Shown here in pieces: positions 16,704-25,175 of a DNA stretch of 41,188 nucleotides. How positions within the stretch are numbered: the stretch's first letter is position 1; every line of letters starts with the position of its first letter. This stretch comes from Frankia sp. AiPs1 (GTDB taxonomy: Bacteria; Actinomycetota; Actinomycetes; Frankiales; Frankiaceae). The notes under the pieces were generated by a model. That model had not been told where the DNA came from, searched no databases, and was given only the letters and a program-made list of their open reading frames with translations. The position numbers and the translations under genes are program-made. The DNA lies in assembly GCF_023716945.1 (NCBI RefSeq), contig NZ_JAMQQF010000012.1, positions 1 to 41,188 of the forward strand. The letters are read 5' to 3'.

Positions 16704-17887
16704 CGTCCCAGCCTCCGTGCCCGGTCCGTCACCAGCGCCACCAGACGCTTCTCGTCCACGACCTCGACCCCGTCGGTCCGGCCCTCGAGCTCAGCCTTCA
16801 GGTCCGCGATGTAGCCAATCTGGCGTGCCCTGTGATGAGGGAGGACGAGAAAGTGTCGATCACAGGGAAGCGTGTCTGGCCAGCGGAACATCCGTCCCAG
16901 TAGCCGCGGGCTCGTCTGGTCCTTCGCATCGACGCCCCAGGTCTCCACAACGTCGGTCCCGTCCCCATCCAGGCGAAGAAACTCGATCAGGACGTCCAGG
17001 GTGTCCAGCGCCGGATACGCGGTGACCCTGACCCTCCGGCTCAAGTCGCTGGCGGAGAGCCGGTCAAGAATCCGGGCCTCGACGAGACCCGGGTCATGCA
17101 CGAACCGGCGGGTCGCCCGGTGCTGCTCGAAGATGGCCGCGAGGGGCGTAACGGTGACAGACTCGGCCGGCTGGTCGACACATCCCGGCGTCGCGCAGCG
17201 GGAATCATGGTCTGCCAGGATGTTTCCGCAACCGACACATCGGATGATCACCTGTGGGCCCTGGGCGGGCCGGGCCACGTAGGCCATCTCGATCAGCCGG
17301 CGCAGGTACGTGGTGCCATGCCGATCGGCCGCGCGGAACTGACGTTCTAGCTTCTTCAGATCACGATCCGTCAGGAAAGGGCGGTCGATGAGCAGCCGCC
17401 GCAGCGCGGCATAGGCCCGGTCGGTCTCGCCGTCCTCGCCGCCGTTCTCGGAAGCTGCGGTCCGGAGCGCCTCGTAGACACGGTTCTCGATCCACTCGGA
17501 CTCCACGTCCACCGACGGCGCCAGCCGCGTGCTCTGCTCGGCGAGTCCCGACAGTTCGCCATCGACAAGCAGGCTGCTCTGCAGGTCCTGGTCTGACAGC
17601 GAGAGCGCGACCGGCCACGCCGCGAGCGGGTGCGCGCACAGGGCCAACAAGTCGAGATCGTTACCCAAGGGGGCGACGCCCTGCTCGTGGCAGCGCCACC
17701 ACAGCCGACCGAAGGCCGTCCGCCACGCTGCGGGTAGGAGACCGTCGCCATCGTCCGGCTGGCCCGCCCCCGCGCGCTCACGACGCCGCAGCATGCTGGC
17801 GAGGCCGCTCGCCAACAGCGCCAAGGTCAGGTAGTCGTCCGCAACCTGACCGGCACCAGGCGCTGTGTGCTCAGACTCGGTCACCAT
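16700..17887 (-). CDS. REase-like nuclease of the pPIWI-RE island
   Basis: A 395-residue protein, first gene of the three-gene island. Residues about 217-236 form a zinc ribbon (CVGC, CATPGC). The C-terminal third has a restriction-endonuclease fold: Glu in GLVEARIL (about 270), Asp in LDTLDVLIEF (about 298) and DAK in GVDAKDQ (320-322), matching E-D-(D/E)xK. The N-terminal 200 residues are helical with no motif I know and may be the domain unique to these islands. ATG 17887 has GGGGG just upstream; the frame is open to 18112 without a site. Its stop overlaps the helicase start by 4 bp. The presumed job is cleavage of DNA marked by the PIWI-helicase pair. Confidence 0.8.
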   Translation of the reverse strand: MVTESEHTAPGAGQVADDYLTLALLASGLASMLRRRERAGAGQPDDGDGLLPAAWRTAFGRLWWRCHEQGVAPLGNDLDLLALCAHPLAAWPVALSLSDQDLQSSLLVDGELSGLAEQSTRLAPSVDVESEWIENRVYEALRTAASENGGEDGETDRAYAALRRLLIDRPFLTDRDLKKLERQFRAADRHGTTYLRRLIEMAYVARPAQGPQVIIRCVGCGNILADHDSRCATPGCVDQPAESVTVTPLAAIFEQHRATRRFVHDPGLVEARILDRLSASDLSRRVRVTAYPALDTLDVLIEFLRLDGDGTDVVETWGVDAKDQTSPRLLGRMFRWPDTLPCDRHFLVLPHHRARQIGYIADLKAELEGRTDGVEVVDEKRLVALVTDRARRLGR

Positions 17888-17949
17888 AAAGCCCCCGCAA
17901 GCCTCACGTCTGTCGCCGTCCGCAGTCGATCTGCTGCGCCGCGGACAGG

Positions 17950-17977
17950 TAGACAGTAAACACTCGGCCTCTGACAA
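17950..17977 (-). promoter_or_regulatory. Candidate promoter for the pPIWI-RE island
   Basis: On the minus strand TTGTCA (17977-17972) and TGTCTA (17955-17950) are 16 bases apart, a reasonable -35/-10 pair about 63 bp before the nuclease start. It lies in the 311-bp gap shared with the divergent pentapeptide gene, which holds nothing else I can name. Confidence 0.3.
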
Positions 17978-18198
17978 CTTCGGTGGGGGCTCCGGGAGCG
18001 TGACCCACACACCGACAGCATGTCCAGCCACCACGATCGCGGGTGCCCGTGCGCCGCCCGGCCCACAGATGCCGCCTGACGACGCCCACGGCGCCACCGC
18101 CGAGGCACTCATCCTGCTCGCGAGGTGCCCGGACGGAGATTGTCTACCTTCCGTCAGACTGTCGACGCAGAGCGGCGTAGAGACGTAGAACAGGTTGC

Positions 18199-19713
18199 AT
18201 GATTCGGGGAAACAGCTGGCAACGGTGGCTGCTGCTGGGATTCGGGTTCGGGGGTCTGGTAGTACTCGCGGTGCTATGGAACAAAGCGCCAGTGTTCTAC
18301 GTGCATGCCAAGGACCCTGGCGGGGCCGTCGCGACCACTCGGACCGGGATCCTCGCCGCGATGGCCGGGTTCATCGCGTTCACCGGCGTCATGCTCAACC
18401 TCGCTGAGACCCGCCGCACCAACGAACTCACCCGGGAACGCGACGAGCAGGCCCGGGAGCGGGACCGGGAGATACTCGCGGAAACCCGGCGAGCCAACGA
18501 ACAGGCCCGGGAGCGGGACCGGGCTACCCATGAGCGGGAGTTGACCGCGCAGCTGGCCGACCGGTACACCGCGGCGATTAGCCAGGTCGGTTCGGACACG
18601 TTGGATGTCCGGCTCGGTGGGCTGTACGCCTTGGAGCAGATCGCCCTCGAGTCCGCCACCCACCACCGCACCGTAGTAGAGGTGCTCAGCGCGTTCATCC
18701 GCGAGCACACCATCCCCGGCCGACCCGGCGCCTTACGTCGTCTACAGGTCCCCCGTTACACTCCTCCCATCTTGTCAATCCCGGTGGATTCCGACAGCGA
18801 CAACAAAGAATACCCCGAAATCGAGGCATCCTCGCCGGCAAGTGTAGAGACCGATATTCAGGCCGCGCTGAGTATCCTCGGTGGCCTGCCCCCCCGCGAA
18901 GATGTTCCCCGGGGCAACCTCACCGGCGCCGTTCTGACCGGCGCTCGGCTGGATGACGCCAACCTCACCCGCGCCGAGCTGGACGGGGCCGACCTCACCG
19001 GTGCCTGGTTGAACGGGGCCAACCTCACCCTTGCTCAGCTGGACGGGGCCAACCTCACCCGCGCCAAGCTGGGTATGGCCACCCTCAAGAGCGCCCGGCT
19101 GCGCAAAGCCGACCTCACCCGCGCCGAGCTGGACGGGGCGGACCTCGTCGGCGCCCAGTTGGACGACGCGAACCTTACCCACGCCGAACTCCGTGACGCG
19201 AATCTCAGGAACGCGGGAATGGACAGGGCGAACCTCACCAGCGCCGCGCTGTTCAGGGCCAACCTCACTGGTGCGGATCTCCGGGCGGCCGACCTCACCG
19301 GCGCCGAGCTGGGCAATGCGAACCTCACCCACGCTGGGCTGGGCGGGGCCAACCTCACTGGCGCTCAGCTGCACGGGACCAACGTCACTGGGGCCAGGCT
19401 GGACGGGGCAGACCTCACCGGCGCCCGGCTCAACAGAGCCAACCTCACCGGCGCCCAGCTTAACAAAGCGAACCTCACCGGCACCGGGCTGGACGAGGCG
19501 GACCTTACCGATGCCCGCTTGGACCGGGCGAACCTCACTGGCGCGCTTCTCACCGGCACTCAGCTGATTAGGGCGAGCCTCCACGGGGCCCGGCTAAACG
19601 GGGCGAACTTGTTTGGTGCGCTGGGATTATCACAAGAGCAGGTGAATGAGGCCCAAGGAGACGCAGACACCGGACCTCTATTTGATCTGGACCGACCGGC
19701 CACCTGGTCCTAA
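18199..19713 (+). CDS. Membrane-anchored pentapeptide-repeat protein
   Basis: A 504-residue protein in four parts. Two hydrophobic segments (about residues 8-25 and 50-68) should span the membrane. A strongly charged Arg/Glu coiled coil follows (about 70-115). Then comes a conserved helical block (RYTAAISQVGSDTLDVRLGG through AFIREHTIP, about 120-172). The last half, about 233-480, is a run of A(D/N)L(T)xA-type pentapeptides, which fold as a right-handed quadrilateral beta-helix, ending in a SQEQVNEAQGDADT tail. Similar proteins are common in actinomycetes; some pentapeptide helices mimic DNA and protect gyrase, but these membrane ones are uncharacterised. It is divergent from the pPIWI-RE island. 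Confidence 0.85.
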   Translation: MIRGNSWQRWLLLGFGFGGLVVLAVLWNKAPVFYVHAKDPGGAVATTRTGILAAMAGFIAFTGVMLNLAETRRTNELTRERDEQARERDREILAETRRANEQARERDRATHERELTAQLADRYTAAISQVGSDTLDVRLGGLYALEQIALESATHHRTVVEVLSAFIREHTIPGRPGALRRLQVPRYTPPILSIPVDSDSDNKEYPEIEASSPASVETDIQAALSILGGLPPREDVPRGNLTGAVLTGARLDDANLTRAELDGADLTGAWLNGANLTLAQLDGANLTRAKLGMATLKSARLRKADLTRAELDGADLVGAQLDDANLTHAELRDANLRNAGMDRANLTSAALFRANLTGADLRAADLTGAELGNANLTHAGLGGANLTGAQLHGTNVTGARLDGADLTGARLNRANLTGAQLNKANLTGTGLDEADLTDARLDRANLTGALLTGTQLIRASLHGARLNGANLFGALGLSQEQVNEAQGDADTGPLFDLDRPATWS

Positions 19714-19842
19714 CCGACTCGATGACGACCTCGCATCTCCCGATGGACGGGGATGCCTGGCAGGCACCGCCCGCGCTCGCCGCACAGGTTCGCGAGTTGC
19801 GCGGCCTGACCCGGCCGCCGATGCGGCCGGGGGGTCGCTCGC

Positions 19843-20545
19843 TCACTCCGTCATCGCTGTGGAGCGGCCGGCAGCCTTACGGCGATGCTTGTATGCCCAG
19901 CCTTCACGCAGGCCGGCACCAACAACCCAGGAAAGGATCTCAGCCGCGGGGATGCTCAGCGGGGAGCGGCCATGGCGGTCCCACTCCTGCTGGAACCGGG
20001 CCGCAGCGATTTCGCGGGCCTTCGCGGCGCGTGCGACGTCGTCCGCCGGCCACACTGGCACATCGGTACGGCCTGCCGGCTCCGGAGCATCGGTTGCTGC
20101 CGCTGCACCTTCCGGCTGGGCGTCGCCGTCCTCAGCTCGGGGCGACGGTACGAAGTCGGCGGCTCCCGGCGCGGCATCCGGTCGCGCGTGGCCGTGCGGT
20201 TCCTGCTCGGGGTCGCCGGGCCGGGGCGTTGGGCTGCCTGGCCCTGTGGTGGGCGTGGATTCCCCGGTTGGGGCTGCGGTGCTGTGCGCCGAGCTCGGCA
20301 GAACGGCAGCGATGCGCTCCCCGCGGCCGCGCCAGGGCCGCCATCGGTGGGATGCGCGCTCGGACACATCGGCCTCGGACTGGTCCGGCTCGACCGCCCT
20401 GTCCGTCGCCGCGTCGGCGGGGTCGGTAGTCAGGGGGGCCGAGCGGCGAGCGATCCGATCTGCCAGGACCGCCGCGCACGGCCACCAGGTCCAGCCCGGC
20501 CGGGAACATCCATGCGAATCGACGATCTAGGCCGGCATCGGTCAT
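19843..20545 (-). pseudogene. Frameshifted, possibly DUF2637-like, mobile-element-type gene
   Basis: From 20545 the minus strand reads RRFAWMFPAGLDLVAV, similar in feel to the first membrane segment of DUF2637 (SpdB-like) proteins of actinobacterial integrative elements. That frame is then lost. From 20367 another frame gives a Pro/Ala-rich linker and an ordered C-terminus (AAARFQQEWDRHGRSPL, AEILSWVVGAGLREGW). The two frames are offset by one base, suggesting a frameshift. Alternatively 19843-20367 alone is a 174-residue hypothetical gene. The DUF2637 link is a weak inference. Nothing else in 19714-20551 looks coding. Confidence 0.4.
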
Positions 20546-20551
20546 GATCGT

Positions 20552-21931
20552 CTACACGTGTACGTCGGCCGTCCCGGCGTGGATCGACGACAACAACCGG
20601 TCCGCTCGGGCCACCGTCGGGTCCGTGCGAGCCGTCTGCCAGCGGTTGCGGATCTGGCCGAGCGTGCGGCGCAGGCGCTCGGACTTCACCGCCGCCAGGT
20701 CTTCGGCCAGGCCCAGCAGTGTCGCCGCGGCGGCTTCGGGTCGGTGCCGTTGGAGTTGGATCGTCGCGAGTCGGGTTCCCACGAGCGCGCGGGTGCGTCG
20801 CTCCGTCGGTTTCCGGGTGGCGACTGATGCGGCGAGGTGTGTCTCCGCGCCGGGTAGGTCGCCGAGGTTCAGCAAGGTCAGGCCCGCTTGGTGTTCGTAG
20901 CCTTCTCGCCGGTAGTTCCCGGTCCACTCGATGGCGGGTGGGCTGTCTGCGTGTTCGAGGTCGGTTTCGGTGCTGGTCAGCAGGCGGATCGCGCGGCGCG
21001 GGTCGTGGCCGGTGGCGGCCAGGGCTTCGGCGCGCATCCCGGTCACCCATGCGCGTGTGCGGGTGGGTGCGCCGCCGCGTAGTGCGTCGGCGGAGGCGTC
21101 GGCGAGGGCGAGTCCGCGGGACGGGTGGCCGAGTTCGACGGCTTGTGAGGCCAGGGAGCGTAGGGCGGTGGCGCGCATCAGGGGTGCGTCGGCTTCGGTG
21201 GCGAGTCGGACGGCCTGGATGTAGTAGCGCTGCGCGAGACCGGGTTGTAGATCGTCTGCGGCCATCCAGCCGGCGAGGTAGGTGACTTCGGCGGCGGCGG
21301 CGAAGAGGTCGGGGCGGATCTGGCCGGCGGCGACGTGCAGGAGTGGTGCGACGTCGTGGACGAGGTAGGCCGCGACTGCCGAGGGGGCGTGGCCGCCGCC
21401 GTAGAGGTCGTCGACGTCGCCGAAGACCTGTGCCATCGCTCGGATGCGGGCGACGTCGGCCGGGCCGACCCGGGCGGTAGTTCGGGTCTGGAGGGCGAGG
21501 CGGGTTGCGGTTGTTGGGGGGAGGGTCGCTGCGGCCAGGGAGTAGAGGCCGGCGGTGATTGTGGTGCGCCGATCGAGCATGTCTGTCCGTCCCAGGCGGG
21601 TGACCCATGCGACGGGGTCACCGCCCCAGGGGTCGTCGGGTCGCGTTCCGCGGGCTGTATGACCTGGGGACCAGCCTAGGTCTGCCGGGGTGATGCTCGG
21701 CTTGTCCAGGAGTCTGGCGAACGTTTCGGTCACTGCGGGGATGATGCCCGGCAGTGGGGTCGAGCCGTTGAGCCAGCGTGCCAGCGATGCGGCCGAGCAC
21801 TGCGTCTGGGAGCCGTTCTCGCGGCTGACGCGGTTGATGGTGGCGGCGATGGCGTTGTAGGTATGGCCCGTCTGGTCGATAAGCAACGCTAACGCAGCGT
21901 TCTGTACAGGCGTGGTGCGGGGTCGCGGCAT
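20552..21931 (-). CDS. XRE-type regulator with TPR-like C-terminal region
   Basis: A 459-residue protein. The first 70 residues form a helix-turn-helix of the XRE/Cro type (YNAIAATINRV, SAASLARWLNG). The rest is alpha-helical and TPR-like, with repeated Ala-rich pairs such as YYIQAVRLATEADAPLM and GLTLLNLGDLPGAETHL. This architecture is frequent in streptomycete and Frankia regulators that sense small peptides or co-regulate adjacent genes. ATG 21931 follows GGGAAGGACAG; the frame continues to 22240 with no ribosome site and would run over the peptide gene. It is divergent from the peptide/MBL/kinase cassette with a 187-bp gap, so it is the probable regulator. Confidence 0.8.
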   Translation of the reverse strand: MPRPRTTPVQNAALALLIDQTGHTYNAIAATINRVSRENGSQTQCSAASLARWLNGSTPLPGIIPAVTETFARLLDKPSITPADLGWSPGHTARGTRPDDPWGGDPVAWVTRLGRTDMLDRRTTITAGLYSLAAATLPPTTATRLALQTRTTARVGPADVARIRAMAQVFGDVDDLYGGGHAPSAVAAYLVHDVAPLLHVAAGQIRPDLFAAAAEVTYLAGWMAADDLQPGLAQRYYIQAVRLATEADAPLMRATALRSLASQAVELGHPSRGLALADASADALRGGAPTRTRAWVTGMRAEALAATGHDPRRAIRLLTSTETDLEHADSPPAIEWTGNYRREGYEHQAGLTLLNLGDLPGAETHLAASVATRKPTERRTRALVGTRLATIQLQRHRPEAAAATLLGLAEDLAAVKSERLRRTLGQIRNRWQTARTDPTVARADRLLSSIHAGTADVHV

Positions 21932-22118
21932 CTGTCCTTCCCCTCTTCTGCCCGGTGTGCGCGTCAAGGATGCCGGTTCGCGGAATACGAAGCAATACGC
22001 GAGATACCACGAGAAACGTCTGGGGCTGTTCCTGCGGTGCATTGAGGGCTTTCCTGATGAGGCAATCCCATGGGGCGGCAGTGGGCCGTTCCGGGTGACG
22101 TTCCCGAGGAGCGTGCAC

Positions 22119-22265
22119 ATGAGTACCAGCACGAAGCCGGCCACCGCGGCGCCGGCCGCGCCGATCACGCCGACCGTGACGGCTGTCCAGGCGTTCCAGC
22201 GGCGGGTTGCCGCGTTCGCCGGGACCGGCGTGACCAGCACTGCTCTGGTCGCCTACCACCGGTAG
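22119..22265 (+). CDS. Short peptide gene, candidate modified-peptide precursor (48 residues)
   Basis: ATG 22119 has GAGGA at 22106-22110, 8 bases upstream. The product is 48 residues: a Thr/Ala/Pro-rich N-terminal half beginning MSTSTKPATAA, a basic FQRRV at residues 26-30, and a C-terminal segment AGTGVTSTALVAYHR rich in Ser and Thr, with no Cys. It is the first gene of a rightward cassette, is followed by a perfect GC hairpin 15 bp after the stop, and precedes an MBL-fold protein and an APH-like kinase. Short precursor, strong RBS and a hairpin before the modifying enzymes are typical of RiPP operons. I know no matching precursor family, and the small size leaves some doubt that it is expressed. 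Confidence 0.6.
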   Translation: MSTSTKPATAAPAAPITPTVTAVQAFQRRVAAFAGTGVTSTALVAYHR

Positions 22266-22280
22266 ACGACTGCTCCGGGT

Positions 22281-22309
22281 GGGGGCCGCGATCTGCCGGT
22301 GCGGCCCCC
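22281..22309 (+). terminator. Perfect 9-bp hairpin between peptide and enzyme genes
   Basis: GGGGGCCGC (22281-22289) pairs fully with GCGGCCCCC (22301-22309) across an 11-base loop. It lies between the peptide stop and the MBL gene's GAGGAG site. A leaky terminator or transcript-stabilising structure here would raise precursor over enzyme levels, as in many RiPP clusters. Confidence 0.65.
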
Positions 22310-22337
22310 GCCTTCCCATCCCTGTAGAGGAGCCCCG

Positions 22338-23828
22338 ATGCGTTCCGCTGTCGAACTGACGTTCATCGGTCATCAGAGTTGGCACGTCCGGTCCGGTGAC
22401 GCGGTCGTGCTCGTCGACCCGATCCTGACCTCCACGTTCGGCGCGGGCGCGGTCGATTTCCCGATCTGGCCGCCGCGCACCGTCGACCATCGGGCGATGC
22501 CCGCCCCGGACGCGGTCGTCCTCACCCACGAGCATCTGGACCATCTGCACTTCGCGTCGCTGGCGCTGCTTGACCGGTCGGTGCCGATCCACACCGGACA
22601 CACCCTGCCCGCCGCGGTGGTCGACGCGCTGGCCACGCTGGGGTTCAGCGTGCACCGGCACGACCACACGACGCCGGTCGCCGTCGGCGATCTGGAGGTG
22701 TTCCTGTTCCCGGCCGGTGCACGCACCCTGTTCTGGGAGAGCCGGGTCGTGCAGCCGGTGATCCGCCGGGCCGGTTGTGACCGGGACGTGTTCATCGGCG
22801 TCGACGCTGACATCTCCGACCTGTATTTGGAACAGATCCGCCTGGGAGGGATGCCAATCCCGGGTCTGGCGGTCGTCTCCAACAACACCCAGTCCGTGCC
22901 CTACGGCGCGCTCGGCGCCGACGTCAACCTGCTTCCCGGGCTTGACCGGCCCCGAAGCCGCACCACCGGCATCCAGGCCCTGCACACCCTTCTGATCGAC
23001 TACCTGGAGCCACTCGAGGGCGTGGCCGACGTCGCGCTGTGCGGAAACGGCTTCACCGGCCCCCGTTCGCCGCACGGACCGTTCCTCTACGCCGATCACC
23101 GTGCGCTCGCCGAGTATGCGAACGCGTTGCAACACCTGTTCCGGGTCCACGGCCCCCGGCCCGGCGACCAGCTTGTCATCCCCGACCAGGGCCCCATCGT
23201 CGCGGACACCGCCGCCGGCTGGGTCACCGTCGATCTCGCTGCCGAACGCGGGGGGGTCGGTGCGCTCGACGCCTTCGTCGCCGAGCCGCGGCCGGTCGAG
23301 CCGGCACCGGTCGGACCGCCGGTCCAGCCCGAGGATCGGCCGGCCGCCGAACGGCTCGTCCTCAGCGAACTTCCGCGCCTCGCCCGGGAGCTGATCGCGA
23401 CCCGGACCGGCGCGCTCGCGATCGGACTGCACGACTATCTGAACGGCCCGCTCGACGGCCGGCGGCTGGTACTGCGCCTGCTCGACCCGCCCGGCCGTCC
23501 CGACGAGGTCGCGATGTTCGCCTGGGACATCACCGGCCCGACGTTCGTGGCCGTCCCGACGACCAGCCGAGACGAGGCCATCGCCACCTACCCGTTCGGA
23601 ATTGAGATCTACTACCAGGATCTTGTCGCGCTGTTCGCCGGACGGATTCAGATCTGGGACATCGTCGGCGGCTCCTACCAGGGGTGGCACGTCGGCGAAC
23701 GTCTCGACTCCCCGGTGTATGCCCTGTTTGCCGTCTACGGGGAACATCAGCGGCCGGACCTGGCCGCGCGCTGCTACGCCGAGAGCCTGGCCCGTCTCGA
23801 CGAGACGCCGATACCGAGCGTGCCGTGA
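22338..23828 (+). CDS. Metallo-beta-lactamase-fold protein with C-terminal extension
   Basis: A 496-residue protein. Residues 1-250 carry the MBL fold: IGHQSWHVRSGDAVVLVDP, the zinc motif THEHLDHLHF (HxHxDH), a distal FPAGARTLFW and GVDADISD. The C-terminal half (about 300-496) is not a known MBL accessory domain to me; it contains GIEIYYQDLVALFAGR and a DIVGGSYQGWHVGERL segment. ATG 22338 has GAGGAG upstream. The stop overlaps the kinase-like gene as GTGA. Members of this fold are hydrolases or, more rarely, redox enzymes, and some act on natural products. The adjacent peptide gene suggests it processes that peptide, which is inference. Confidence 0.8.
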   Translation: MRSAVELTFIGHQSWHVRSGDAVVLVDPILTSTFGAGAVDFPIWPPRTVDHRAMPAPDAVVLTHEHLDHLHFASLALLDRSVPIHTGHTLPAAVVDALATLGFSVHRHDHTTPVAVGDLEVFLFPAGARTLFWESRVVQPVIRRAGCDRDVFIGVDADISDLYLEQIRLGGMPIPGLAVVSNNTQSVPYGALGADVNLLPGLDRPRSRTTGIQALHTLLIDYLEPLEGVADVALCGNGFTGPRSPHGPFLYADHRALAEYANALQHLFRVHGPRPGDQLVIPDQGPIVADTAAGWVTVDLAAERGGVGALDAFVAEPRPVEPAPVGPPVQPEDRPAAERLVLSELPRLARELIATRTGALAIGLHDYLNGPLDGRRLVLRLLDPPGRPDEVAMFAWDITGPTFVAVPTTSRDEAIATYPFGIEIYYQDLVALFAGRIQIWDIVGGSYQGWHVGERLDSPVYALFAVYGEHQRPDLAARCYAESLARLDETPIPSVP

Positions 23829-24694
23829 GCGCGGTCGCCGCGGGCCCGCTGGCCGGCGCGGCGCGGGCCCGGCCGGACGGGTGGCTCGCCCAACCGCTCG
23901 GCACGGACCCGGCAACCGCGACGGAGCAGGCCAGGACGCTGCTCGCACTCCACCATCCTGACGTGGTCGGCCCGGTGCGCTGTCTGACCGCGCGGTATCG
24001 GTCGGCGACGTTCGCCGTCGGCCACCCCCCGCACGCGATCTTCAAGTGGCATGCGGATGAGGCCGCTTACCTCGGGGAACGGCTCGCCTACGACCTCCTG
24101 GCCGCCGAGCAGGTGGTACCGGCGCTGAGGGGTAGCTGCGATGAATCCCGAACCCTGCTCGTCGGCTACCTGCCCGACGCGGCGGACCTGGCCGACCTGG
24201 ATCTGTTCGACGACCTGATCGGCGCGGTGGTGCGCGTGCACACCGCATCCGCGCGATGGAATCGCACCGTCCGCGAGGCGATGGCCCGGTGGCGGACTGC
24301 CGCCGCGCTCGCCGGCGATCCGCCATGGGTGGACGACCCGTCGGCGTGGCGGCGGATGCTGCTCCTCGTCGCGGCCGCTCACGGACCGGCGCATGTCCCG
24401 TTGGGAAATCTCGACCTGGCCGCCGACCATGTCCGCCGTCACCCGGACGGGCGCCTCGCGCTGGTCGACGTCGAGACCCTCCGCCCGGACGTGACCGGCC
24501 TGCCGGACGTGGTGACCCTCGCCTACCTCGCCGCCCAGGCAGGGCATGCCCATCCGGGGCCGTGGGTCCGGGCCCGGTACGTCCGTCACCTTCGCCAGGC
24601 GGGGGTGAACTGGGCCGATCGAGACCTGATCGCAGCCTTCACGAACTTCGCGGAGGCGACCGGGCTGACTTCGCTGCACGGGCTCGACCACTGA
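23825..24694 (+). CDS. APH-like (protein-kinase-fold) phosphotransferase
   Basis: A 289-residue protein of the aminoglycoside-phosphotransferase/kinase fold. FKWHADEAAYLGERLAYDLL holds the ATP-binding Lys and the helix Glu; NLDLAADHV stands in the place of the HGDxHxxN catalytic loop, keeping the Asp but changing the first His and the last Asn; LVDVETLRPD supplies the metal-binding Asp. The GTG start sits on the GTGA overlap with the MBL gene, so both are coupled. The altered loop fits kinases that act on peptides or small molecules in RiPP pathways, or a weakened enzyme. Phosphorylation of Ser/Thr in the upstream peptide is my inference. It is not likely to be an antibiotic resistance gene. 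Confidence 0.72.
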   Translation: MSAVAAGPLAGAARARPDGWLAQPLGTDPATATEQARTLLALHHPDVVGPVRCLTARYRSATFAVGHPPHAIFKWHADEAAYLGERLAYDLLAAEQVVPALRGSCDESRTLLVGYLPDAADLADLDLFDDLIGAVVRVHTASARWNRTVREAMARWRTAAALAGDPPWVDDPSAWRRMLLLVAAAHGPAHVPLGNLDLAADHVRRHPDGRLALVDVETLRPDVTGLPDVVTLAYLAAQAGHAHPGPWVRARYVRHLRQAGVNWADRDLIAAFTNFAEATGLTSLHGLDH

Positions 24695-24753
24695 GCGCCC
24701 GGGGGGCGGTGCTGGCTGTGTAGCCTCTTCAGATCATCGTTGCCGGGAGAGGC

Positions 24754-25116
24754 GTGGCTGTGTTCGGACCTGTCACCACCGTCATGACGTTCGCCGACGA
24801 TCCGGAGAAATCCGCGCGCTGGTGGGCCGGCCTGCTCGGCGCCGAGGTCCATCTCGATGTCGACGAGGATTCGGTCTATGCCTGGTTGAACGTCGCCGGT
24901 GTCGAGGTCGGGTTCCACCAGGCGGACGACGATCGCAATCCGCGCGGCGGATCACCCGTCGTGTACTGGTCGGTCGCCGATCTGGACGCGGCCCGCGAGC
25001 GGCTCCTTTCGGCTGGCTGCGTGCACCATCGGGGCCCGCTTCTCGTATCCGAAGGCCGGCGGATCGCTCAGGTCATCGACCCGTTCGGCACGATCGTCGG
25101 TGTGGAAGGGCCCTGA
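24754..25116 (+). CDS. VOC-family (glyoxalase/bleomycin-resistance fold) protein
   Basis: A 120-residue single-domain vicinal-oxygen-chelate protein. Landmarks are the opening VTTVMTFADDPEKSARWW, the central WLNVAGVEVGFHQAD and the closing VIDPFGTIVGVEGP. Dimers of such subunits bind a metal or sequester a small ligand. GTG 24754 follows GGGAGAGG. The substrate is not deducible. It begins 60 bp after the kinase-like gene on the same strand and may be co-transcribed, so it could serve the same cassette or be independent. Confidence 0.8.
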   Translation: MAVFGPVTTVMTFADDPEKSARWWAGLLGAEVHLDVDEDSVYAWLNVAGVEVGFHQADDDRNPRGGSPVVYWSVADLDAARERLLSAGCVHHRGPLLVSEGRRIAQVIDPFGTIVGVEGP

Positions 25117-25175
25117 GAAGAGAGCGGCAAGGCGTTGGCGAGTGGCCACAGGGCGACGTCCGCCACGTCGACACC

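Noticed and set aside
18775-19584. A 269-codon minus-strand frame antisense to the pentapeptide repeats
   Set aside because: Its regular GEVGPVQ pattern is only the mirror of the pentapeptide repeat DNA.
18900-19650. CRISPR array
   Set aside because: The repeated units are 15-30 bp coding pentapeptide periods with no unique spacers. No CRISPR-like array is seen anywhere in the window.
20430-21608. A 392-codon minus-strand frame overlapping the XRE/TPR regulator
   Set aside because: Pro/Arg-rich composition, no start signal, and the regulator occupies a different frame with clear HTH and TPR-like sequence.
22281-22309. Riboswitch before the MBL gene
   Set aside because: Only one simple stem is present; no second conserved domain of a known riboswitch can be drawn.
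21618-23948. A 776-codon minus-strand frame across the MBL gene
   Set aside because: It covers the well-supported MBL protein in antisense and reads as low-complexity basic sequence with no motif.
23825-24694. Aminoglycoside resistance gene
   Set aside because: Only the kinase fold is shared; the catalytic loop is altered and the gene is coupled to an MBL and peptide gene.
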